Source: Oligoflexus sp. (GTDB taxonomy: Bacteria > Bdellovibrionota_B > Oligoflexia > Oligoflexales > Oligoflexaceae). From it: DNA of 64,000 nt. This document shows, in pieces, positions 1 through 9,140 of the stretch. Position 1 is the stretch's first letter, and each line of letters begins with the position of its first letter. The stretch covers positions 28,237 through 92,236 of the forward strand of contig NZ_DASTAT010000013.1 of NCBI RefSeq assembly GCF_035712445.1, given 5' to 3'. The translations under genes and the position numbers were made by a program. The notes below the pieces were generated by a model, which ran no database searches, was not told the origin of the DNA, and worked only from the letters and a program-made list of their open reading frames with translations.

Positions 1-2
1 GT

Positions 3-83
3 TCCATCCAGCGTTATCTCTTTCACCTGGAACAGTCATGGCACACGGCTAAAGCCGCCCTTACAGGGGAAAGGATCGGTTGA
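3..83 (+). CDS. C-terminal end of an upstream gene (partial)
   Basis: The open frame enters from the left edge and ends at the TGA at 81-83, giving 26 residues ending in ALTGERIG. The stop overlaps the ATG of the next gene by one base (TGATG), so the two are probably translationally coupled. The next two genes look like the membrane part of a MoxR/DUF58/Bat cluster, so a DUF58-type protein would be expected here. The visible piece is too short to recognise by itself. Confidence 0.5.
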   Translation, partial: SIQRYLFHLEQSWHTAKAALTGERIG

Positions 84-2638
84 TGGGAAATCAGGGCAGC
101 GGTCCCATGATGATGGCGACCCTTCTGACTGCCGCTTTGGGTCTTGTGATCTGGTTTATCGTAAGGCGACAGAAGGATCGCTACTGGCTGCCTATCCTGC
201 GCGTGATTCCGCTCGAACTCACCGTTTTGCCGAAATTCCGCTGGATTCCGCCGCCGCTCTGGCCGCTGCTCTGCTTCTTCGTGGCCACGATCGCACTCGG
301 CATCTATAGCTTTCAGCTCGCCGAGCCCCTTATGAAATCCGATGATTTGGATCTGCGTCGGACGCATATCCTTTTTGATTTGAGTCCGTCGCACGCTTTG
401 GGCACGACGGCAGGGCAGTACGGAGCGGAAGCCCAAAAAATGATGGATGCCCTGGAAGGAAAGGCCCGGATCAGCTTCAGCACGACGTCTGATCCGACCA
501 TTCATCTGGATGCGGATCTGAAAAGGGTTTCCGCCCTGATTCAGGCCCAGGGTTTTCATCGTGCGGGTGTGAAGCTCGGGGCCACGGTCGAGGGTCTTCT
601 GAGAAAGCATTCGGATATTGATCAGCTCATCGTGGTGTCCGATACGGATCTTTCGAGCTGGGAGGATTTCAACTGGCGCTATCTTGAAAAGAAAATGCAG
701 ATCTCCTGGTATCCCTTGCCCGGTCGACCGCAGTCCATGGACAATCTTTTCATTGATGAAGCCAAACCGAAAGCAACCGGCAGCGCTGCGCCCAGCGGGC
801 TCTGGCATGTCACGCTCCGCCGGACCGGAGAAGGCAAGGTCATCCAGGGTCGTCTGAGCGCAGACATGGATGGCCAGAATTTGATCACGCAGAATTTTCA
901 ATTCGAAGCGGACATGAAAAGCCTCGAACTGGAAATCAACCTCTCCGTCGCCGAGCTGCAGAAAAAGCAGAAAGATAAGGCCACGAGCATAGTCTGGACC
1001 GTGACGCCGGCCGGACCGGATGATCTTCTGCTCGATAATGAATTTCGCAGCTGGCTTCAGCTTCAGAATGAAGATGCCCTGGTCATCTCGAAGCCCCGCG
1101 GTGAAATGTTTTTGGAAGACTCCATTTTTCACCTGAAAACCAGTCTTGAAGTGCTTGGCTATCAGACGCAGCGCATAGATCAGCTTCGATCCACGGGTCA
1201 TTGGAATACGCCGTCCTTGGTCGTCAGCGAAGTGGGGCCGGCGGCTTCCGTGAAGGGTTTTTGCCCGATGTTTGTGGCCGAGCGCAGTGTTTTGGAACGG
1301 AGTCGCTCGGATGCTTTGGTCTGGCTCCTGCCGGGCGAGGATCTTGGAAATTATGATGAGATCTGTACCTGTTTTGCAGCTCTGGCCCAGGCTCCCAAAC
1401 CTTTGGAAGGCAAGCCGGCCTACTGTGACAACGTCGAGCACCGCGATCAGTATGTGGGCATTCTGCAGTCGATCGGGGCTCTGCAGCTGGGCGGTGAGGT
1501 GGACAGTCCTTTGGGGGCTTTGGCCATGACGCTCAGGAACAAGGAGCTGGGTCTTCGCATCGTCGGCTTTACCATACCCCTGAATCCTTTGCGGGCTGGG
1601 CAAATCAGTTATGGGCAGCTGCCTCTTATGCTGCGGGCCGTGCTGCAGGCGACCGGGAAAAAATACGCGAGTGGTTCGGATAAGCAGTTATCATGGCCGC
1701 GTATCGAGGATATTTCCCAGGCCTATGAGGCTCCCGACCTTAAGCTCAGCAATGTGCCTCTTGGAGAAAGTCTAGGCCGCAAGGCCGTACCCGATCAGCT
1801 GCCGCCGCAATTGAGCCTGGGCACCAAAGGCCTTGTCCGCGAAAAACCGGCGTCGGGCACAGAGAATGATGCAAGGCCCTGGATTTATCTCTGCCTTGTG
1901 ATTCTGGTCGTGGCCGTCTGGCTGGAAATCATCGGCAGCGGCCTCAGGCGTCTTCTGCAAAAATATCCCTGGTCGGTGCGGTGGTTCATAGTACTTCTGG
2001 CTCTCAGTGCTCTGCCTCAGCCCGCGGATGCCGGCGTGCAGCTCAATCTTCTCGGCTATCCGGGAGCGCCGCGACTCGGTTCTCTGCGGAAGGATGTTTC
2101 GGGACGCACCAGTATTGAGCTGGATGAGCAGGTCATCAATACTCTGAATGTGCAGCGTTCGATGTATCAGCAGCCATGGCTATGGGTGAACCGCCCGCAG
2201 ATTCTGGAAAGCATGGATAAAAATGCTTTTGGAGAGCTGACGGGTTGGATGCAGCGCGGCGGTTTTCTGGTCGTTGAAAACCACAATGGATCGGATGCCT
2301 TTAAGAAGGCTGTTTTGGAAGCCATTCCGAAAGGCACGTGGAAGCCGATTCCACCCGATCACGAACTGATGCGAAGTTTTCACCTGCTCGCGTCGCTGCC
2401 TCAGTGTGGAAACCAGGTCTGGGAAGGTTTTCATTTTGATCAAAGGATTGCGATGGTGCTGGTGCCTGGGGATTTCCTCCGCTTCACGTTGGATGAACCA
2501 GAAGCCGGCGGCTGCTTTGGAAAATTCACGCATGAGCAGGCCGTCCGGGTTTTCATCAACCTGATGATGGTGGCGCTGGCGACCGATTATAAGAAAGATC
2601 AGATTCATCTTCCGGAAATCCTGAAAAGGCTGCGCTGA
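83..2638 (+). CDS. BatA-like membrane protein with C-terminal DUF4159-like domain
   Basis: A protein of about 851 residues. The N-terminus has two membrane segments (about residues 8-26 and 50-68) around a basic loop, as in the BatA N-terminal (aerotolerance regulator) family. A von Willebrand A-like stretch follows, with a DLSPSH element where a MIDAS DxSxS would sit. Another membrane helix lies near residues 590-608 and one near 625-640. The last 200 residues (GYPGAP... GGFLVVENH... DHELMRSFH... GDFLRF) resemble DUF4159. I chose ATG at 83 because it overlaps the upstream stop; TTG at 80 is the alternative. Bat-type proteins usually sit beside MoxR and DUF58 genes and act in the envelope. 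The exact role here is inference. Confidence 0.7.
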   Translation: MGNQGSGPMMMATLLTAALGLVIWFIVRRQKDRYWLPILRVIPLELTVLPKFRWIPPPLWPLLCFFVATIALGIYSFQLAEPLMKSDDLDLRRTHILFDLSPSHALGTTAGQYGAEAQKMMDALEGKARISFSTTSDPTIHLDADLKRVSALIQAQGFHRAGVKLGATVEGLLRKHSDIDQLIVVSDTDLSSWEDFNWRYLEKKMQISWYPLPGRPQSMDNLFIDEAKPKATGSAAPSGLWHVTLRRTGEGKVIQGRLSADMDGQNLITQNFQFEADMKSLELEINLSVAELQKKQKDKATSIVWTVTPAGPDDLLLDNEFRSWLQLQNEDALVISKPRGEMFLEDSIFHLKTSLEVLGYQTQRIDQLRSTGHWNTPSLVVSEVGPAASVKGFCPMFVAERSVLERSRSDALVWLLPGEDLGNYDEICTCFAALAQAPKPLEGKPAYCDNVEHRDQYVGILQSIGALQLGGEVDSPLGALAMTLRNKELGLRIVGFTIPLNPLRAGQISYGQLPLMLRAVLQATGKKYASGSDKQLSWPRIEDISQAYEAPDLKLSNVPLGESLGRKAVPDQLPPQLSLGTKGLVREKPASGTENDARPWIYLCLVILVVAVWLEIIGSGLRRLLQKYPWSVRWFIVLLALSALPQPADAGVQLNLLGYPGAPRLGSLRKDVSGRTSIELDEQVINTLNVQRSMYQQPWLWVNRPQILESMDKNAFGELTGWMQRGGFLVVENHNGSDAFKKAVLEAIPKGTWKPIPPDHELMRSFHLLASLPQCGNQVWEGFHFDQRIAMVLVPGDFLRFTLDEPEAGGCFGKFTHEQAVRVFINLMMVALATDYKKDQIHLPEILKRLR

Positions 2639-2679
2639 TCGCTCTTTCAGTATCCGGCTTCATGCAGAGGTTGCGCTGA

Positions 2680-5031
2680 GTGCAGGACTTTCGAGAACTA
2701 TTTATCGCCGTGTGCGTTGGTCTTGTGATTCTGGCTGTGCTTTGGATCAGGCGCTACGGCTGGCAGCGGGGGCTTTTGGCCTTTGCCCTGCGCGTGGGTT
2801 GGGTGGCGCCGATTCTGCTCGCGGTCTTTCCCCGCATGGACAAAGATCTGATTTCAAGTTCTTTGAGTCTGAAAACCATTCATATCCTGCGCGATGATTC
2901 GGCCAGCATGAATGATGCGGCCTCGCAGGAGCGCACGCAGACTCTCCTCAGCCGCCTTGATGAATCCTGTCGGCAGATGGCCTGTCGTCTTCAGGAAACG
3001 AAGCTTTCCGATATCACCGATGAGGTCGCACAAGGTTTTACCCCCTTGTCCCTCGGGATTCGCAGCTGGCTGCCCCTGACCGGAATGGATCCGTGGATCG
3101 TTCTGTCCGACGGCGGCGATTCGCAGCCCAACCAGCCCTGGCCGCAGCAGCTCAAGGATATGGGACGGCGCGAGGGTCAGCCGCGCGGATTGATCCTGGC
3201 CAGCCCGCATGCCGAGCAGGATAACATCTGGCTTGAAATGGTCGGCGGACCTGACTTTGGTTTTGATCAGAAAAATATCGAACTGGAAACGACGGTGCAC
3301 CGCCGTGGAAAAAATCTGGATCAGGAATTGACCGTGCAGCTGCAGGCTTCGGTCCTGACGCGGAACCTCGCGTCTTTGAACGTGACCTTCCGTCCCGGTG
3401 AATCGCAGCTGACCGTGACCATTCCGCTGCCGCCTTTGCCGCGCGGCACTCATTTGATCAAGGTGCAGGCTCTGCCAGTCGGCAATGAATCGACGATCTG
3501 GGATAACACGCTTTATAAGAGTCTTGAAATCCTTCCCAATACGATCGGCATCCTTCATCTGCTCGGCTCGCCCAGCTGGGATGGGCGTTTTGTGCGGCGT
3601 TATCTGAAGTCGGAACCGAAGTATGACATGATCAGCTTTTTCATTCTGCGCGATCCCACGGATGTGCAGCTGACCAATGAACGCGAGCTGAGTCTGATTC
3701 CTTTCCCGGTCGATCGCCTCTTCAATGAAGAGTTGCCGAACTTCCGCGCGGTGGTGATTCAGAACTTTTCCCTCTATCAGTTCTTGGAACCCGCTTATCA
3801 AAAAAATCTCGTGGATTTCGTGATGAACGGCGGCGGTCTTCTTTTCATCGGCGGTCCACGCGCCCTGCATGAACTCGATCTCAGTTCCTCACCGCTGGCG
3901 ACGCTTTTGCCCTTTAAAACCCAGGGCGGTCCGCGCAAGGACGATGCCACGGGTTGGATGAATCCACCGGCCGTGCCCTATGATCCGAATCTGAAATTCA
4001 CGATCAAAGCCGCGGAACCCGATCGTGAGAAGCGCACGCTCGCCACGGTTTTTGAGGACTGGATCAAACTTGATCTGAACCTTGCGCCCGAGGAAACCTT
4101 CAAGGGTCTGCATCGGCTCGATCAGGTTGAATTGCAGGCCGAAGGCGTGACGCCGCTTTTGATGGCGGAAACCGCCGATGGCCGCGAGAGCCTTCTGGCT
4201 GCCGCTTCGTATCCAGGCAAGGGCCGTGCGATCTGGCTTTTTTCCGATTCGCTTTGGCAGCTCGCAATGAACCCGGGCCCCAAAGGATCGCGCGAAACCT
4301 ATCACAGCTTCCTTCGTTCCGCGATGACCTGGCTTTTGCGCGAGGAAATGCAAAGACCGCTCTGGCTGCAGGATCTCAGCCTGCAAACCCAGGGGTCTTA
4401 TACACCCTGGTCGGTGCGCGTGCGTGGTCCAGCCGCGCGCTTCATCAATGAAGGCAGCGACTGGCAGTTTAAAGTCTGCGGTCAGGTCGTGCCTTCGAAA
4501 GATGTACTCCGGCAGATGGTGAGTGGAGATCAATGGGTGCTGAGCGGTTCCCTTCCGACGAGGCTTGCGAGTGGCCTTGCCTGTGAGCTGAATATCGAAG
4601 GCGCGCATCCGGCTTTTGGTCAGGTGAAAGCGTCCATCTATGGTGTCGTGCCCGAGGTCTTCGGTGATCGGGAGATGGAGGGTTCCTTCAATCGCCTGAC
4701 TCAGCTGCAAACCCTGACTGGCGCCACGCTTGTGGAACTCGATAGCGATCAGGAAAAAGTTCAGATACAGGATTGGCTCGCGAAAGTGACCGGAGATCTG
4801 ACGACCATCAAGCGCACCGAGCAGAAAGTGATTCCCGATTATTACTGGGTCTTTTCCAGCGGCTGGGCTCTTCTGCTTCTTCTCTGCCTGCCCTTGGAGG
4901 TCATCGTGCGGCGCTGGGATGCGCTCTTTGGGACGCGCGGATTTCATCTGGCCCACGAGGCGCAGAAGAAAACTGATGCGACTACGGGGCCTGAAGTCCT
5001 CGACGGACAGCAGGTTGCTCGTCCTAGTTGA
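2680..5031 (+). CDS. Large membrane protein of the Bat/VWA-type operon
   Basis: A 783-residue protein starting at GTG, preceded by an AGAGG-type ribosome-binding site. Two N-terminal membrane helices (about 8-25 and 33-50) are followed by a VWA-like segment with the DDSASMND element (MIDAS DxSxS) and then WIVLSDGGDS. A long extracytoplasmic part follows, with a class I glutamine-amidotransferase-like element (FVMNGGGLLFIGGP). One helix lies near the C-terminus (about 727-745), before a short cytoplasmic tail. This architecture (two helices, VWA, amidotransferase-like fold, terminal helix) is common in operons with MoxR, DUF58 and BatA proteins. It lies 41 bases after the BatA-like gene and is probably cotranscribed. 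Substrate or partner is unknown. Confidence 0.65.
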   Translation: MQDFRELFIAVCVGLVILAVLWIRRYGWQRGLLAFALRVGWVAPILLAVFPRMDKDLISSSLSLKTIHILRDDSASMNDAASQERTQTLLSRLDESCRQMACRLQETKLSDITDEVAQGFTPLSLGIRSWLPLTGMDPWIVLSDGGDSQPNQPWPQQLKDMGRREGQPRGLILASPHAEQDNIWLEMVGGPDFGFDQKNIELETTVHRRGKNLDQELTVQLQASVLTRNLASLNVTFRPGESQLTVTIPLPPLPRGTHLIKVQALPVGNESTIWDNTLYKSLEILPNTIGILHLLGSPSWDGRFVRRYLKSEPKYDMISFFILRDPTDVQLTNERELSLIPFPVDRLFNEELPNFRAVVIQNFSLYQFLEPAYQKNLVDFVMNGGGLLFIGGPRALHELDLSSSPLATLLPFKTQGGPRKDDATGWMNPPAVPYDPNLKFTIKAAEPDREKRTLATVFEDWIKLDLNLAPEETFKGLHRLDQVELQAEGVTPLLMAETADGRESLLAAASYPGKGRAIWLFSDSLWQLAMNPGPKGSRETYHSFLRSAMTWLLREEMQRPLWLQDLSLQTQGSYTPWSVRVRGPAARFINEGSDWQFKVCGQVVPSKDVLRQMVSGDQWVLSGSLPTRLASGLACELNIEGAHPAFGQVKASIYGVVPEVFGDREMEGSFNRLTQLQTLTGATLVELDSDQEKVQIQDWLAKVTGDLTTIKRTEQKVIPDYYWVFSSGWALLLLLCLPLEVIVRRWDALFGTRGFHLAHEAQKKTDATTGPEVLDGQQVARPS

Positions 5032-5040
5032 CGCAGTGGC

Positions 5041-5060
5041 TTCTGGAGCTGTCTCCAGAA
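5041..5060 (+). terminator. Hairpin after the Bat-like operon
   Basis: A perfect 8-bp inverted repeat (TTCTGGAG / CTCCAGAA) with a 4-base loop starts ten bases after the stop codon. The following T-run is poor, so it may be a weak or factor-assisted terminator. Confidence 0.4.
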
Positions 5061-5131
5061 TCCTCTATGCTTCAGTGTTTCCAGTTTGCTAACCTGGACT
5101 TATGGATTGCATGGCCTTGAGGAGTTCCTGC

Positions 5132-5824
5132 ATGGCGGTAGAACCAAAACGTGTCCGTAAGTTTCTAAGTAAAAAAATCCAGCAGCTGAATGAAATAGTC
5201 GCTGATCTTGATAGCCTTGTGACGGAAATCGGCAGTGATTTTTATCGAGTCAGCATTTTTGGATCCGCGCGTATCAAGCAGGATACCGATGAGTATCGGC
5301 AGGTTTACAGCCTGGCTAAAAAGCTTTCAGCGCAGGGCGTTGACATCGTGACCGGCGGTGGGCCGGGACTGATGGAAGCAGCCAATGTGGGCGCCAAAGA
5401 AGGCAGCAATCAGAGTCGCTCGTACGGTCTGCATATCGAATTGCCTTTTGAAACCGATACGAATTCCCATCTGGATGTGAAGTATCATCACCGCCGTTTT
5501 TCATCGCGCCTCGATGAATTCATGCGGATCAGTCACGCTGTGGTGGTGACGCCCGGCGGCATCGGGACCATGCTGGAGTTGTTTTATACCTGGCAGCTCA
5601 TGCAGGTCGGTCATATCGCGCCCAGACCCTTCCTTTTGCTCGGCAGCATGTGGGAAGGACTTTTGGATTGGATGGAAAAATATCCGCTCGACCGCAAACT
5701 CATGGACCGCAAGGATTTCGACCAGATCGTGCTGGTCCGGTCCGTGGATGAGGTGGTAACGCATCTTATGCCGAGTATCCAGGAATTTTATAAGAAGAAG
5801 GCCGAAGCGGAAACGCAGGCTTGA
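5132..5824 (+). CDS. LOG family protein (TIGR00730-type nucleotide-binding)
   Basis: A Rossmann-like protein of 230 residues with the two family signatures GGGPGLMEAAN and PGGIGTMLE, the latter being the PGGxGTxxE motif of LOG/lysine-decarboxylase-like proteins. Characterised members hydrolyse nucleoside monophosphates to the base and ribose 5-phosphate (cytokinin-activating enzymes and PpnN-type nucleosidases). The substrate cannot be told here. An in-frame ATG lies at 5102, but GAGGAG at 5119-5124, seven bases before ATG 5132, supports the shorter start. A basic N-terminal helix with LSKKIQQLNEIV precedes the fold. Confidence 0.85.
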   Translation: MAVEPKRVRKFLSKKIQQLNEIVADLDSLVTEIGSDFYRVSIFGSARIKQDTDEYRQVYSLAKKLSAQGVDIVTGGGPGLMEAANVGAKEGSNQSRSYGLHIELPFETDTNSHLDVKYHHRRFSSRLDEFMRISHAVVVTPGGIGTMLELFYTWQLMQVGHIAPRPFLLLGSMWEGLLDWMEKYPLDRKLMDRKDFDQIVLVRSVDEVVTHLMPSIQEFYKKKAEAETQA

Positions 5825-5840
5825 GCTGACGCTTCAGCTC
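5823..5840 (+). terminator. Hairpin at the end of the LOG gene
   Basis: GAGCTGA / TCAGCTC (7 bp, 4-base loop) begins within the stop codon and is followed by CTTTGT, only a weak U-tract. Confidence 0.4.
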
Positions 5841-5993
5841 CTTTGTATGACAAAATGGCAATAATGTGCAGGTGCTTCTCGTCAGGAGCGTTGAAACCGG
5901 GGTATAAAAGGTGATCCTGGACGAGGGGTTCCACCTGGAGCACCATTGCTCATTGGTCGTCTGGATATTACAACTTCATTGCCGTCACTGCAT

Positions 5994-6759
5994 TTATAGG
6001 TGACTTCCATCGCCTTTACCGTCGAAACTTAATGATTGGACTGTAGTCCGGGGAGCGTCTTTCAACTGATTCGATGAAACGTTTATTAACGTTACGAATT
6101 CCGGAGGAAGAGGGCGATCAATCCAAAATATACCATTCTTTCCCCCAGAGAAACGCACGGAAGCCTGACTCACGAACTCTCTCCCTGGTAAGACATCCGG
6201 GAAGGGGGGCCAAACTCATCATCTGTATCGAAATACGTGAGTGTTTCCTGTGAATCGTCGAACCCTGAAACAACAACCCAGTGGAGCTTGGGAATGACCG
6301 CTCCTTCATACTCATCCATGCCTAGATAAAGCAAAGCACCCACGGGCTTTCCTTCAGTCAGTAGCTTCCTCACAAAGTTGAATGTGGAGAAATCCTGATA
6401 ACTGGCTGAAGGCTCATAATGTCCAGTTCAACAGAACTCACGAGGGGAACACTAAAAGAAAGCTTCCCAAATTCCTGTTTCAGATTTTGATAGTTAACTG
6501 AGTGGCCGTAAGCTTTCAACATACGAGTCGATGAATTGACTCCACAGCTCCAGTCAGTATCCTGAACTTCCACTCCAGGAAGCCCCATTTGATGGTTAAA
6601 TCGGAAGCACGCATCTTCCAACCAATCGCCTCCGTAAGCCAGGCAGTCCGCCTTTTTGTCTTCACTTCTCTTTTCAACAAAATCCTTGCCAGGACAGCCG
6701 CTTATCAAAAGACCCAGGCAGGCCAGAATCAGGGATTTTGGGGAAATGAAAGGTGACAT
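5994..6759 (-). pseudogene. C39-like peptidase lipoprotein broken by two frameshifts
   Basis: The first frame (6759 down to 6370) starts MSPFISPK, has a lipobox (LLISGC) and then DTDWSCGVNSSTRML, matching the active-site Cys region of C39-like peptidases. The sense then moves to a second frame near 6375-6440, which reads YQDFSTFNF, GKPVGALL and KLHWVVVSGFDD (the His region) and YFDTDDEFG (the Asp region). It moves again at a GAGAGAG run near 6170-6176. Dropping one GA there gives MSYQGEFVSQ and an open frame ending at TAA 5994-5996. The Cys, His and Asp regions are all present but in different frames, so the gene is either recently inactivated or affected by sequence errors. Confidence 0.7.
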
Positions 6760-6847
6760 CAGGGCTCAGTCTCTTCTTGTCTCGTCAAGGCTTGAGTTGA
6801 CGGTGGGACGGAAGCAAAAACTCAGAAATTACCCCGGGGCGGTGGCA

Positions 6848-7591
6848 CTACTCCCCGGGCTCCTCCAAACCTTCGACGCTGAGGGCTTCCCAGTAAGGCA
6901 AAAGGGAAGTGGAGGTGCCGCTGGCTTCCAGCATCAGCCGGCTGACCTGCAGGATCTGCAGAAGCTTCAGCTGACCGGCCTCTTTCTGCTGCTGCAGTTC
7001 GGCCAACGCTTTTTTCAAGGGCGGCGCCAGCTGCGGGAAGTTTTGATCAATCCACTGCGGATCCTTGCGGGCCTTCACCAGAATTTGAACCAAATCCCCG
7101 GTTTGCTTTAAACCGTCCTCCAAAGCTTTTTGCAGATCAGGGCTGAGCTGCGGCTTCGCAATGGTCCTCAGGCTTTCCTGCCAGATCCGGGTATTCTCCT
7201 GCAGACTTTTTTCCAGGGAGCCTTTGATGGGAATTTTCAAGGCAAAGGGCGGAGCGGCATTCAGACACTTGATGTGTTCTGCGGAGTAAACACAATTTTT
7301 CGCAGCATTGAAGAGTCCACGGAACACATAGCAGCGCTCGATATCCAAACCCCCTTCATCACAGCTGATGCAGAAGGTATCTTTCACCCGAACCGCGAGC
7401 TCGCATTGCGTCGGCAAACCTTGCCGGGTGCGGGGTCCCGTGGCTGCCGCCTGCTCCACAGCGTTTTTAGCGTCGCGTCCGCTCAGATCCAAGGGCGGAT
7501 GAATCACGCGCTGCACATGGCCTTGAGGCCCGCAGCCCGCGAGGATGAAGGTGCCCCAAAGAAGGGCCGTGCTTTTGCGCAATGCATGCAT
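6848..7591 (-). CDS. Cysteine-rich lipoprotein of unknown function
   Basis: About 247 residues starting MHALRKST, with a lipoprotein signal ending in FILAGC. The mature N-terminal part has a cluster of cysteines (CELAVRVKDTFCISC, ERCYVF, KNCVY, KCLN) that could form disulfides or bind metal. The rest is helical and Gln/Leu-rich (LKKALAELQQQKEAGQLKLLQ). The frame is open upstream to 7621, but the short start gives a normal signal peptide. I do not recognise the family. It follows the broken C39-type gene's upstream side on the same strand, and a functional link is not shown. Confidence 0.6.
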   Translation of the reverse strand: MHALRKSTALLWGTFILAGCGPQGHVQRVIHPPLDLSGRDAKNAVEQAAATGPRTRQGLPTQCELAVRVKDTFCISCDEGGLDIERCYVFRGLFNAAKNCVYSAEHIKCLNAAPPFALKIPIKGSLEKSLQENTRIWQESLRTIAKPQLSPDLQKALEDGLKQTGDLVQILVKARKDPQWIDQNFPQLAPPLKKALAELQQQKEAGQLKLLQILQVSRLMLEASGTSTSLLPYWEALSVEGLEEPGE

Positions 7592-7697
7592 AGGGGAAAG
7601 CCTTTGCGGCGGTGACTCCATAATTATGACTCATTTACGGGGACCCTGCAAATTGCTATGGGTCGAAGAGGTCCCCTGACAGATGGAAGGATGGTTT

Positions 7698-9140
7698 ATG
7701 CAGGTTTCGGATGCTTTGGCGGTCCTGCGCCCTTTGGCAACTGGCGTCGATTTTTTCGAATTGCGCTGGATGCGGCGTTCCCATGAGCAGCTCCAGGTTC
7801 GCCAGGACGTGGTGGAACCCCCGCGCCTGATCGAGGATGCTGGCTTCATGCTCACTGTGTATCAGGGCGGAGCCGCGGGTTATGCGGCGACAGCTGATAC
7901 GTCGCGCGCCGGTGTGGAAGAAGCCTTCCGGACCGCCCTGCGACGCGCGGAAATCAGCCGCGGCTGGTCGGTGACGCATTATTCGCCCGAGCATTTGCAG
8001 GCAGAAAAAGGCCGGTACCAATCACCCACTCAAAAACCGTGGGAAAACGTGCCGCTGCAGGAGCGTATCGATCTCCTGCGCGAACTCTGCCTTGATCTGA
8101 AAAAGAATGATGCGCGCTTTGTCGACCACCAGGCGCAGCTGCATCGGCGACGCTGGGATATGCATCTGGTGAATTCCCTGGGAACGGATATCGAGCAGAC
8201 CTTTGATATGGTGAATCCGATGCTGTCGGTGACCGTCCATGACAAGGGCGTGACCGAGATGCGCAGCATGAATGGGCACTCGGCCTGTCGTCAGGGTGGT
8301 TTTGAAGTCCTGGATCACATGGGCTATCGGGCAGCAGCGCATAAGATTCATGAGGAGGCTTTGCAGCTCCTCTATGCCCCGAACTGTCCGACGGGTGTCA
8401 TGGATCTTCTTTTGGCGCCGGATCAGATGATACTTCAGATTCATGAATCCATCGGTCATCCGCTTGAGATTGACCGCATCCTGGGCGATGAACGCAACTA
8501 TGCGGGCACAAGCTTCGTGCGGCCCGAGATGTTTGGGAGCTATCAGTATGGCTCCGAACATTTGAATGTGACCTTCGATCCGCATCGCGATCATGAGTTC
8601 GCATCCTACCTTTTTGATGATGCGGGCACGCGGGCGGAGAAAACTTTTCTGATTCAGAAGGGATTGCTCGTTGCAGGCCTGGGCGGTCAGCTTTCGCAGC
8701 AAAGATCCGGGCTTCCCGGTGTTGCGAATGCGCGTTCTGTATCGTGGAATCGACCGGCGATTGATCGGATGGCGAATCTGAATATCGAGCCGGGACCTCA
8801 TTCCCTTGATGCTATGATCGCCGCGACCGAACGCGGTATTTCCATGGAAACAAATTGTTCGTGGTCCATAGATGATTCACGGAATAAATTTCAGTTTGGC
8901 TGCGAGTATGCGCGGCTCATTGAAAATGGAAAGCTGGGAGCGGTCGTGCGGAAGCCCAATTATAGGGGTATTTCGGCCAGCTTTTGGCGCAATTTAAAGA
9001 TGGTCGGCAACGCCGGAACCAGCGATATTCTAGGGACCGCTTATTGCGGAAAAGGTGAGCCGAATCAGGCTATTACCGTGGGTCACGCCTCACCCGCCTG
9101 TCTTTTCTCTGGGGTGGAAGTGTTTGGAGGCGAGGGATGA
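7698..9140 (+). CDS. tldD: TldD-family metalloprotease subunit
   Basis: About 480 residues of the TldD/PmbA family. The zinc motif HESIGH (His249-Glu250-x3-His254) is intact, as expected for the catalytic TldD subunit, and the Gly-rich C-terminal beta domain (GNAGTSDILGTAYCGKGEPNQ) is present. TldD with TldE forms a heterodimer that degrades unfolded peptides and takes part in RiPP maturation and CcdA turnover in E. coli. The start is ATG 7698, preceded by GGAAGGA at 7685-7691; an in-frame ATG at 7683 lacks a site. The stop overlaps the next gene by four bases. Confidence 0.88.
   Translation: MQVSDALAVLRPLATGVDFFELRWMRRSHEQLQVRQDVVEPPRLIEDAGFMLTVYQGGAAGYAATADTSRAGVEEAFRTALRRAEISRGWSVTHYSPEHLQAEKGRYQSPTQKPWENVPLQERIDLLRELCLDLKKNDARFVDHQAQLHRRRWDMHLVNSLGTDIEQTFDMVNPMLSVTVHDKGVTEMRSMNGHSACRQGGFEVLDHMGYRAAAHKIHEEALQLLYAPNCPTGVMDLLLAPDQMILQIHESIGHPLEIDRILGDERNYAGTSFVRPEMFGSYQYGSEHLNVTFDPHRDHEFASYLFDDAGTRAEKTFLIQKGLLVAGLGGQLSQQRSGLPGVANARSVSWNRPAIDRMANLNIEPGPHSLDAMIAATERGISMETNCSWSIDDSRNKFQFGCEYARLIENGKLGAVVRKPNYRGISASFWRNLKMVGNAGTSDILGTAYCGKGEPNQAITVGHASPACLFSGVEVFGGEG

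Noticed and set aside
23-1603. 526-residue antisense frame opposite the BatA-like gene
   Set aside because: No ribosome-binding site or recognisable domain, His/Arg/Gln-rich composition typical of antisense of GC-rich genes; the plus-strand gene has clear helices and domains.
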